Shown one piece after another: positions 1 through 5,016 of a stretch of DNA of 5,016 bases. A model generated the notes under the pieces. The model had not been told where the DNA came from. It did no database searches and was given only the letters and a program-made list of their open reading frames with translations. Made by a program: the position numbers and the translations under genes. The DNA is from Candidatus Hydrogenedentota bacterium. Its GTDB lineage: Bacteria > Hydrogenedentota > Hydrogenedentia > Hydrogenedentales > SLHB01. Every line of letters starts with the position of its first letter. The first letter of the stretch is position 1. The stretch covers positions 1-5,016 of the forward strand of contig JAFGTL010000258.1 of NCBI GenBank assembly GCA_016934125.1. The letters run 5' to 3'.

Positions 1-409
1 CGCCGCTCCGGGCGATCACCTCGCCCCGCCGCACCGGGAACGCGCCCGCCTCGGGATACAGATCGACGGTGTACGAGCGAAGGCGGTGTTGATGCGCGCG
101 CACGTAGGCCTCGAGCGGCGCCGAGAACCCCTGCAGGTGGCCGAACACCACCGTGTTCCCGTCGGCCAACTGGACATACACCGCTTTGCCGTAGCCCCAC
201 GGCGAACAGCGGATGCGCGACACGTGTCCGTCGGCGGGCGCGTGCACCGCCTTGCCGACGGGCCCCGTCCGCAGATCGATGCCCGCGTGAAACCGGCCTG
301 GCCGGTATTCGGCGAAACTCGACGTCAACGCACGAGGGAGATCGAGGGGCCAGTCGTACGGTTCCGCCGCGCCCAGGGCGAGCGCCGCCAGCACGATCCC
401 GATTGTCAC
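1..409 (-). CDS. M23 family metallopeptidase, N-terminal part (C-terminus beyond left edge)
   Basis: The first 136 residues of an exported zinc peptidase of the M23/lysostaphin-like (LytM) type, which typically cleave peptide cross-links in peptidoglycan. Residues 1-15 (VTIGIVLAALALGAA) look like a short signal peptide. Next comes the M23 core: SSFAEYRPGRFHAGID at about 30-45, where H41 and D45 form the HxxxD zinc-ligand motif, then APADGHVSRI (57-66) and GYGKAVYVQLADGNTVVFGHL (72-92). The later HxH motif and the rest of the domain lie outside the window. The wording around HAGID resembles the long M23 proteins of Bacteroidota and PVC-type bacteria. The GTG start at 409 is chosen because it overlaps the previous gene's stop (GTGA) and has GGGAGG four bases upstream; no other start is visible nearby in this frame. 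The signal sequence lacks basic residues, which is slightly unusual. Last visible gene of the leftward operon. Confidence 0.85.
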   Translation of the reverse strand, partial: MTIGIVLAALALGAAEPYDWPLDLPRALTSSFAEYRPGRFHAGIDLRTGPVGKAVHAPADGHVSRIRCSPWGYGKAVYVQLADGNTVVFGHLQGFSAPLEAYVRAHQHRLRSYTVDLYPEAGAFPVRRGEVIARSG

Positions 410-1581
410 GGCGCCTCCCGGCCCTCGCGCGGCATGGGCTCGCTCTCGATCTCGAGGCCGGCCGCGCCCTCCCCCGCCATGCCCTCGGACAGTTCCTCGA
501 TCAGATCCGGCCGCGCCACCAGTTGCTTCTCGAGATCGAGGTAGATCTGGATCGCGCTCTCCGAGGCCGTCGCCTCGCCGCAGAACTCGCGAACCGCCTG
601 GTTCTCCTTCTTCGCCATGAGCAGCGTGCGGATCTGCGGCGTGCCTTTCTCCAACGTCAACTCCTCGCCCGGCACGAACTCCACCAACAGGCTGATGAAA
701 TACCCCGCCGTCGTCTCGATCACGTCGCTCACCGCCCCGGGTTCCATCGAGTACACGGCCTTCTGCAGCGGCTCCGGCAGCGCCGACACCGGCCCGGTGC
801 CGATATCGCCGCCCTTGTCCCGGATCTGCTGCGGGTGCTCCGTGACTTCCCGCGCCACCTTGTCGAAACTCTCCCCGGATCGGATCCGCTGGAGCGCGTC
901 CTCGGCCCGCTGCCGCGCCTGCTTCACGGCGTCCGGGGTGGCCGTGCGGCCCTTCGGCATCCGGATCAACACCTGCTTCAGGTGGCACATGTCGGGCCGC
1001 CGCATCCGCTCTCTGTTCGCCTCATACCAGTCCGCCACTTCCTCATCGGACACGGCCACCCCGCGCTCTTCAACGATCAACCGGCGCACCTTCTCGATCA
1101 GAAGCCCCTCGCGGAGTTCCTCCATGGCCTCCTCGCGCGTCGCCCCGGCCAGTTCGAGCACTTCCGCTTCCGTGGGCTCCTCTTCCTTGCCCTGGGCCAA
1201 AGCCTTCCGGAGCTGGGCCAGCTCATTCTCCCAGCCTTTCGCGAGTTCCTCGTCGGTGATCGCCAGTTTCCGCGCCGCCGCTTCCTGCTTGAGAATCTCG
1301 CGCTGCAACAGCAGCCGGAGCGAACTGAACGCCACGCCGATCCGCACCTTGTCCGACACGGGCGTGCCGGGGTTCATCTGCGCAAACCGGCTCAACTCGC
1401 CGATGTACAGATCGCGGAACTCGGCCCCGTCCACCATCGCCCCGTTGATGCGCGCCACGGGCCCGTTCGGGATCGCCTTCAGCACCAGATCCAGTTGCTC
1501 CAGATCCGGCGCCTGCGCCACCGCCACTCCGGCCACGGCCACCGCCAGGATCGCCCCACACCACGCGCCCAGTCTGCTCAT
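406..1581 (-). CDS. SurA/PpiC-type periplasmic chaperone with one, apparently degenerate, parvulin domain
   Basis: A 391-residue exported folding factor of the SurA/PrsA/PpiC class, expected to bind unfolded envelope proteins in the periplasm. Residues 1-22 form a signal peptide (basic start MSR, hydrophobic core, AVA cleavage motif). Residues about 40-180 match a SurA N-terminal chaperone domain: VARING followed by amphipathic helices, then VSDEEVADWYEANRERMRRP before the parvulin fold. Residues about 197-303 form a single parvulin domain (QVLIRMPKG, IRSGESFDKVAREVTEHP, KGGDIG, MEPGAVSDVIETTAGYF). The usual His of 'HILI' appears to be Gln203, and the usual His of 'GYHI' appears to be Phe295, so prolyl isomerase activity may be weak or absent. 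E. coli SurA has 428 residues and two parvulin domains, one of them inactive. The C-terminal tail (about 345-391) is acidic and low in complexity. ATG is preceded by GGGAG at seven bases and overlaps the upstream stop (ATGA). Confidence 0.88.
   Translation of the reverse strand: MSRLGAWCGAILAVAVAGVAVAQAPDLEQLDLVLKAIPNGPVARINGAMVDGAEFRDLYIGELSRFAQMNPGTPVSDKVRIGVAFSSLRLLLQREILKQEAAARKLAITDEELAKGWENELAQLRKALAQGKEEEPTEAEVLELAGATREEAMEELREGLLIEKVRRLIVEERGVAVSDEEVADWYEANRERMRRPDMCHLKQVLIRMPKGRTATPDAVKQARQRAEDALQRIRSGESFDKVAREVTEHPQQIRDKGGDIGTGPVSALPEPLQKAVYSMEPGAVSDVIETTAGYFISLLVEFVPGEELTLEKGTPQIRTLLMAKKENQAVREFCGEATASESAIQIYLDLEKQLVARPDLIEELSEGMAGEGAAGLEIESEPMPREGREAP
414..419 (-). promoter_or_regulatory. 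Ribosome binding site for the M23 peptidase gene
   Basis: GGGAGG on the minus strand, four bases before the GTG start at 409. It lies within the last codons of the upstream chaperone gene, so ribosomes finishing that gene could reinitiate here. It is the main reason for choosing this non-ATG start. Confidence 0.6.
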
Positions 1582-1883
1582 TCCGTTTCTCCCGACCCTT
1601 CCGCTTGCGTCTCGCTTTCCTCGACGGCCGGCTCCTCCTCGCGCGCCCGAACGAACTCGGACAGCGCGGTATGGAGAATCGTCCGCGTGAGGATGAACAC
1701 CGCGACGTATCCCACCAGAAACGTCACCGTCGCCCGGAACACCGCCTCCAGGATCGACACCTCGCGGTAGAAACTCACCGCCATCACCACCGTCGCCAAC
1801 GTCATCCCGCCAAGCAGCCCGAGCTTGTCACAGTCCAACGCGAGGACTTGGCGCGGTTGTTTCTTGCCGGGCTTCGTCTGCAT
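1578..1883 (-). CDS. Small two-helix inner-membrane protein, unrecognised
   Basis: A 101-residue protein I cannot assign to a family. The N-terminus is basic (K4, K7, K8, R11). Two hydrophobic stretches follow at about 21-38 (starting LGLLGGMTLA) and 51-70 (ATVTFLVGYVAVFILTRTIL), joined by a short loop YREVSILEAVFR. The C-terminal 25 residues are strongly acidic (REEEPAVEESETQAEGSGETE spans most of it). By the positive-inside rule both ends should be cytoplasmic, giving a hairpin. The start is well bounded: an in-frame TAG lies four codons upstream (1895-1893), and the next Met (M27) would destroy the first helix. It is the first gene of the leftward operon and its stop overlaps the SurA-like start by four bases. 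Reality as a gene is supported by that overlap and by membrane-protein composition; function is unknown. No good Shine-Dalgarno sequence precedes it. Confidence 0.75.
   Translation of the reverse strand: MQTKPGKKQPRQVLALDCDKLGLLGGMTLATVVMAVSFYREVSILEAVFRATVTFLVGYVAVFILTRTILHTALSEFVRAREEEPAVEESETQAEGSGETE
1589..1593 (-). promoter_or_regulatory. Ribosome binding site for the SurA-like gene
   Basis: GGGAG on the minus strand, seven bases before the ATG at 1581 and inside the 3' end of the small membrane protein gene. It fixes the start that forms the ATGA overlap and supports translational coupling. Confidence 0.6.
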
Positions 1884-1889
1884 GGCTTC

Positions 1890-1918
1890 ATGCTAGCACA
1901 GCCCCCGGTTCCGGATAA
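1890..1918 (-). promoter_or_regulatory. Weak candidate promoter for the leftward operon
   Basis: On the minus strand TGC-TAGCAT forms an extended -10 (TG at 1898-1897, hexamer 1895-1890, 4 of 6 to consensus). TTATCC (1918-1913) sits 17 bases upstream as a poor -35 (3 of 6). The expected transcription start falls at or next to the A of the ATG at 1883, so the message would be leaderless. This fits the lack of a ribosome binding site, but the elements are weak and could be chance. Confidence 0.25.
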
Positions 1919-1923
1919 ACTCG

Positions 1924-1938
1924 GCCGATCGGCATGCC
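1924..1938. promoter_or_regulatory. Overlapping palindromes in the divergent promoter region (possible operator)
   Basis: GCCGATCGGC (1924-1933) is a perfect 10-base palindrome and GGCATGCC (1931-1938) a perfect 8-base one sharing three bases with it. They lie just upstream of the rightward -35 box and between the two divergent promoters, where a regulator could affect both. Short palindromes are common in GC-rich DNA, so this is only a suggestion. Confidence 0.2.
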
Positions 1939-1944
1939 CCTTCC

Positions 1945-1973
1945 TTGCAGGCTCCGCCTGTGCCCCATATACT
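1945..1973 (+). promoter_or_regulatory. Sigma70-like promoter for the GH123-type gene
   Basis: TTGCAG (1945-1950, TTG half matches the consensus) is followed by exactly 17 bases and then TATACT (1968-1973, 5 of 6 to TATAAT). This AT-containing hexamer stands out in GC-rich surroundings. The predicted transcription start is near 1980, giving a leader of about 40 bases to the ATG at 2020 that contains the GGGAGG site. Confidence 0.5.
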
Positions 1974-2004
1974 CGCTCCGAAGCGTCGTCATGTGCGCCG
2001 CTTC

Positions 2005-2010
2005 GGGAGG
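2005..2010 (+). promoter_or_regulatory. Ribosome binding site for the GH123-type gene
   Basis: GGGAGG nine bases before ATG at 2020. It favours this start over the in-frame GTG at 1993, which has only a weak purine run upstream, and over TTG at 1945, which lies within the predicted promoter. Confidence 0.6.
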
Positions 2011-2019
2011 GCCGGTTTC

Positions 2020-4320
2020 ATGAACGTAGCCGCTGTGTGCGCCGCTCTGTGCGCCGCTGTGTGGGCCGCCGCGGCCGGCCCGGCCGCGGGCGTCGTTCCC
2101 GGGGCCGGGCCCGGCTGGGAGGCCTTCGACTTCGGCCCGGCGGGCTCGCCTCCGTTCGCCAGCTTCACGGCCGTGTCCAAGGATGACGTATACCGCCCCG
2201 AACGCGGCTACGGCTGGATGCCCCATCCCGGCGGTGCGGACATGATGGCGAGCAACTTCACCCCCGGCAGCGAGCGCGTGCCCGGCCTCAACGAACGCGA
2301 TCGCGCCAGGGAAAGCGGCGCCTGCGGCGACAGCCTGTACGGCGACCTCGTCATGACCTCCGCCTACTACCACAGCCAGGTGCGCCAGACCTTCCTCGTC
2401 GATCTGCCCAACGGCGCCTACCGCGTCGTCACCTTCCACGGCGATCCGGCCTACGGCCGGGCCGGCACGCAGTCCTGGTGGATCGAGGCCGAAGGCCGGC
2501 GCGTCGTCGAGAACTTCGAGCTTCCCCGGTGCCTCTACGGCGACGCCGTGTTCGATGTCGAGGTGACGGACGGCCAACTCACGCTCACCTTCGACGCCGC
2601 ACACCCCGATCCCGCCCGGAAGGGATTCACGCTGAACGGCCTCGCCATCCTGCCCGCCGCCACCCCCGCCCAACGGGACGCCGCCGACGGCCGGATCGCC
2701 GCCATCCGCGCCGCCGTCCAGCGCGAACGCGACGAGGCCTTCGCGGCCGCCTTCTCCGAATCGCCCTACGTCGAGGACGCCGAAATGCCCCCCGTCTCGG
2801 CCGAAGACACCGCACGCGGGTTCGTGCCTTTCGTGCCGCACTGGATGGACTCCGTCTATCCGAACACGGCGCCCCGGCCCGGCGACCTTCGGCGGCCTCT
2901 CGCCTGCTTCGCGTGCCCGGGCGAGTTCGAGCCCGTATCTGTGGCCCTCCGCGCCTTGGCCCCCCTCGACGTCTCGTGCTCCGTGTCCGATCTCGTCGGC
3001 GCCGACGTGATCCCCGCAAGCGCCGTCGACATCCGCGCCGTCAAATGCTGGCCCCAACGCCTTGGCAGCAGTTGGAGCAGCGAATGGCGCGTCATGCCCG
3101 AGCTGCTCGAACCCACGGCCCGCGCCGAGGTGCCCGCCGACACCACGCAGCAGTTCTGGCTCACCATCCACCTGCCCGAGAACACCCGGCCCGGCCTCTA
3201 CCGCGGCATCGTCGCCCTCCGCGCGGACGCGGGCGCGGCCGAGTTCCCCCTGACCGTCGAGGCGCTCCCGTTCGCGTTGCAGCCCAGCGAACGCGCCGTG
3301 GGCATGTACTGGAAAGAGGCCGACGTGCTGGACACCCCGCTCCGCGACGTGCAGGTGCGCGATATGGTGCGCCACGGCATGACCACCCTCACCATGGGCG
3401 GCCTGTCGCCAGCCGTGATCAACCGCGACGGCGCCCTCGAACTCGATACGGGCCCCCTCCAGGCCTTCCTCCGGGATCTGCTCAAACTCGGCATCAAAGG
3501 CCCCATTCCCTATCTCATCCCCTCCCTGAGAACCCAACTCCAACGGGCCTTTCCCGGGAAATCCGCCGAAGACTACGACGCCCTCTACCTCGACGTCATC
3601 CGCCGCATCCAGGCCGTATCCGCCCGCCCCGATACGCCCGAACTCCTCTATTACCCCGTCGACGAGATCGGCAACAACGAGGCCCGCGGCCGGAAAGCCC
3701 ACGACGAGTGCGCCCTCATCGCCCAGGTGCCCGGCGCCACGAGTTACATCACCGTCAACAACTACCAGGCCGGCGAGAAATGGGGCGACACCTTCGATAT
3801 CTGGTGTGGGAACATCGAATACTCGCCGGAACAGGAGGCCCGGCTCCTGGAACGGGGAAAGCGCTACATGCGCTACGGCTCCGCCTACCTCAACGACCCC
3901 CGCAAGGTGCGCACCAGCACCGGGTTCGGCTTCTACCGCCGCCCCGCGGAGGCCATGTTCTACTGGCACTACCAGTGCCCGAATGGCGATCCCTTCAACG
4001 ATCTCGACAGCAGCGCGCGGGACTGGTGCGCGGCCTATCCCGGCCCCGACAACACCGTCATCCCCACCATCGACTGGGAGGGCATCCGCGAGGGCGTCGA
4101 CGATCTCAAGTACATCGCCACCCTCAAGCACTACGCCGAACGGGCCGGCGGGGACGCCGCGGATCGCGCCCGGAACGTGCTCGATGAGGTGCTCGGCGGC
4201 GATGATCGGGTGAGCCAGACCGCCTTCCGCGACGATCTCAGCCACGACGCCTACCACGCACTCCGCCGCCGTCTCGTCGACGCGATCCTCGAACTTCAGG
4301 CCGCCGCCCCGGGCCCGTGA
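2020..4320 (+). CDS. Secreted GH123-like (DUF4091) glycoside hydrolase with N-terminal beta-sandwich domain
   Basis: A 766-residue exported protein likely to cleave a terminal hexosamine from glycans; characterised GH123 enzymes are beta-N-acetylgalactosaminidases. Residues 1-24 are a hydrophobic, Ala-rich signal peptide. Residues about 33-212 form a galactose-binding-like beta-sandwich (FDFGP at 36, VYRPERGYGW at 57-66, closing with FTLNGLAILP at 203-212). After a helical linker, about 268-420 is the beta-rich region that precedes the barrel (FVPHWMDSVYPN, ACPGEFEPVSVALRAL, RPGLYRGIVAL). The catalytic-type barrel runs from about 425 to 705. YYPVDEIGNN places D548-E549 (bases 3661-3666) where GH123 has its Asp-Glu pair for substrate-assisted catalysis, and the end IDWEGIREGVDDLKYI (684-699) matches the family. 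Start: ATG 2020 has the best ribosome site; GTG 1993 would add MRRFGRAGF, a more basic signal-peptide start, and cannot be excluded. Single gene, divergent from the left operon. Exact substrate unknown. Confidence 0.85.
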   Translation: MNVAAVCAALCAAVWAAAAGPAAGVVPGAGPGWEAFDFGPAGSPPFASFTAVSKDDVYRPERGYGWMPHPGGADMMASNFTPGSERVPGLNERDRARESGACGDSLYGDLVMTSAYYHSQVRQTFLVDLPNGAYRVVTFHGDPAYGRAGTQSWWIEAEGRRVVENFELPRCLYGDAVFDVEVTDGQLTLTFDAAHPDPARKGFTLNGLAILPAATPAQRDAADGRIAAIRAAVQRERDEAFAAAFSESPYVEDAEMPPVSAEDTARGFVPFVPHWMDSVYPNTAPRPGDLRRPLACFACPGEFEPVSVALRALAPLDVSCSVSDLVGADVIPASAVDIRAVKCWPQRLGSSWSSEWRVMPELLEPTARAEVPADTTQQFWLTIHLPENTRPGLYRGIVALRADAGAAEFPLTVEALPFALQPSERAVGMYWKEADVLDTPLRDVQVRDMVRHGMTTLTMGGLSPAVINRDGALELDTGPLQAFLRDLLKLGIKGPIPYLIPSLRTQLQRAFPGKSAEDYDALYLDVIRRIQAVSARPDTPELLYYPVDEIGNNEARGRKAHDECALIAQVPGATSYITVNNYQAGEKWGDTFDIWCGNIEYSPEQEARLLERGKRYMRYGSAYLNDPRKVRTSTGFGFYRRPAEAMFYWHYQCPNGDPFNDLDSSARDWCAAYPGPDNTVIPTIDWEGIREGVDDLKYIATLKHYAERAGGDAADRARNVLDEVLGGDDRVSQTAFRDDLSHDAYHALRRRLVDAILELQAAAPGP
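2029..2064 (+). repeat. Three tandem 12-base repeats in the signal-peptide region
   Basis: GCCGCTGTGTGC, GCCGCTCTGTGC and GCCGCTGTGTGG follow one another and encode AAVC-AALC-AAVW, the hydrophobic core of the signal peptide. Each differs from the first by one base. The unit is a multiple of three, so gain or loss of a copy would change core length without a frameshift. Confidence 0.6.
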
Positions 4321-4324
4321 CGGC

Positions 4325-5016
4325 TCAGTCCGTGGGGGCGTCGGGCGGCGTCTTGGGCGCGTCCGGCTTGGTGACGGCCTCATCGAGGCCGAGCGTCTCC
4401 TGGATGAGGTAGATGGGCCGGCGCTGGCTTTCGAGGAAGGTGCGGCCGACGTATTCGCCTACGATCCCGATGAGCACGCACTGAATGCCCCCGAGAAACC
4501 ACACGCTCACCACGAGCGACGCCCAGCCCGGCACCGTCCGCCCCGTCAGCCCGGCCCGCACGAAATGCACGATGGCGATCACCGACAGCAGCATGATCGA
4601 CAGGCCCACCCACAGCGCCAGGCGCAACGGCGCCACGGACGCGTTCATGAGCCCCGTCACCCCGAGGGCGAAACTGCGCCAGAACGAGTATTTCGTCGTG
4701 CCCGCACGCCGCGGCGGCCGTTCGAAGTCCACCGTCGTCTGCCGGAACCCCGTCGAGGTGATGAGCGCGCGCACGAACCGGTTGTACTGCCGGTATTGCC
4801 GGAACGCATCCACGACGGATCGATCCATGAGGCGGAAGTCGCCCGTGTCCTTCGGGAACCCGCCGAGGAGCAGGTTCATCAGCCGGCACCATAGGTAGGA
4901 GGCCGCCCGCTTGACGGCCGGCTCGCCCTTGCGATGGCGGCGGTGGCCGTCCACGATGTCGAAACCCTCGCGCCACCGCGCGATCATCGACGGGATCACC
5001 TCGGGCGGATCCTGGA
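4325..5016 (-). CDS. GtrB/DPM1-type polyprenyl-phosphate glycosyltransferase, 5' end outside window
   Basis: The C-terminal 229 residues of a family 2 glycosyltransferase that moves a sugar from a nucleotide donor to a polyprenyl phosphate at the inner membrane, supplying lipid-linked sugar for glycan or lipid modification. The visible part begins QDPPEVIPSMIARW, which normally directly follows the DADL metal-binding motif, so about 90-100 residues are missing beyond the right edge; no true start is in the window. Other family marks in order: KDTGDFRLMDR (visible residues about 55-65), GFRQTTVDFERPPRRAGTTKY (about 89-109), two membrane helices at about 127-152 and 163-188, the GEYVGR motif at the end of the second helix, and RRPIYLI. 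The tail is hydrophilic and rich in Pro, Asp and Lys. Donor sugar cannot be told. It converges on the GH123-like gene, with four bases between stop codons. Confidence 0.88.
   Translation of the reverse strand, partial: QDPPEVIPSMIARWREGFDIVDGHRRHRKGEPAVKRAASYLWCRLMNLLLGGFPKDTGDFRLMDRSVVDAFRQYRQYNRFVRALITSTGFRQTTVDFERPPRRAGTTKYSFWRSFALGVTGLMNASVAPLRLALWVGLSIMLLSVIAIVHFVRAGLTGRTVPGWASLVVSVWFLGGIQCVLIGIVGEYVGRTFLESQRRPIYLIQETLGLDEAVTKPDAPKTPPDAPTD

Noticed and set aside
403..1770. A 455-codon open frame on the plus strand opposite the SurA-like gene
   Set aside because: The product is Arg, His and Leu rich without domains, and crosses two well-supported minus-strand genes joined by a coupled overlap.
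2035..2052. Lipoprotein signal (Cys in the signal region of the GH123-like protein)
   Set aside because: The residues before each Cys (AAVC, AALC) do not fit a lipobox, which needs a small residue just before Cys, and the Cys sit in the middle of the hydrophobic core.
2478..4187. A 569-codon plus-strand frame within the GH123-like gene
   Set aside because: Extremely Arg/Pro rich, as expected of an out-of-frame reading of GC-rich codons.
4302..4350. Bidirectional intrinsic terminator at the convergent junction
   Set aside because: The 8-base stem has a 33-base loop and no T-run on either side, and both arms lie in coding sequence, so it is not a convincing terminator.
1888..4383. An 831-codon open frame on the minus strand covering the whole GH123-like gene
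   Set aside because: Its translation is low-complexity (Gly, Ala, Val, Glu rich) with no recognisable domain, while the plus-strand frame has a promoter, ribosome site, signal peptide and family motifs. Long antisense frames are expected opposite genes with G/C third positions.
4485..4898. Plus-strand open frames opposite the glycosyltransferase
   Set aside because: No domain or ribosome site support, and the minus strand carries clear GtrB-type motifs throughout.
1..5016. Mobile element, CRISPR array, defence system or RNA gene
   Set aside because: No transposase, terminal repeats, spaced direct repeats, nuclease or helicase motifs, or tRNA-like cloverleaf were seen; all but about 140 bases are explained by five ordinary genes.

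Overview
The window looks like an ordinary stretch of chromosome from a GC-rich, Gram-negative-type bacterium. Codon third positions are mostly G or C in all five genes. A secreted GH123 (formerly DUF4091) protein with an N-terminal carbohydrate-binding-like domain, together with an envelope operon, suits an environmental polysaccharide degrader such as those of Hydrogenedentota, Planctomycetota or Lentisphaerota. That placement is inference from protein style only; there is no rRNA or marker gene here. I see no RNA genes, CRISPR arrays, insertion sequences or phage genes.

Left block (1-1883, minus strand). Three genes are packed into one operon, transcribed leftwards: a small two-helix membrane protein (1883-1578), a SurA/PpiC-type periplasmic chaperone with one parvulin domain (1581-406), and the N-terminal part of an M23 metallopeptidase (409 to beyond the left edge). 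Both junctions are 4-base stop/start overlaps (ATGA and GTGA) with good Shine-Dalgarno sequences inside the upstream gene. This indicates translational coupling and a shared role in the cell envelope: outer-membrane or periplasmic protein folding and peptidoglycan-type hydrolysis.

Divergent intergenic region (1884-2019). It holds a credible sigma70-like promoter for the rightward gene (TTGCAG, 17-base spacer, TATACT), a weaker extended -10 for the leftward operon that would give a leaderless message, and overlapping short palindromes between them. The rightward promoter rules out the upstream TTG as a start codon, because that TTG lies inside the -35 box.

Right block. A 766-residue secreted glycoside hydrolase-like protein (2020-4320, plus) carries the Asp-Glu pair expected of the GH123 beta-N-acetylgalactosaminidase family. 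Only four bases separate its stop from the stop of a convergent minus-strand gene (5016-4325, 5' end outside the window), a GtrB/DPM1-type polyprenyl-phosphate glycosyltransferase with two C-terminal membrane helices.

I did not find a clearly novel system. The points most worth a second look are the parvulin domain whose two usual active-site histidines appear replaced, the tightly coupled envelope operon with an unrecognised small membrane protein, and the GH123-like enzyme with its promoter and start-site arrangement.
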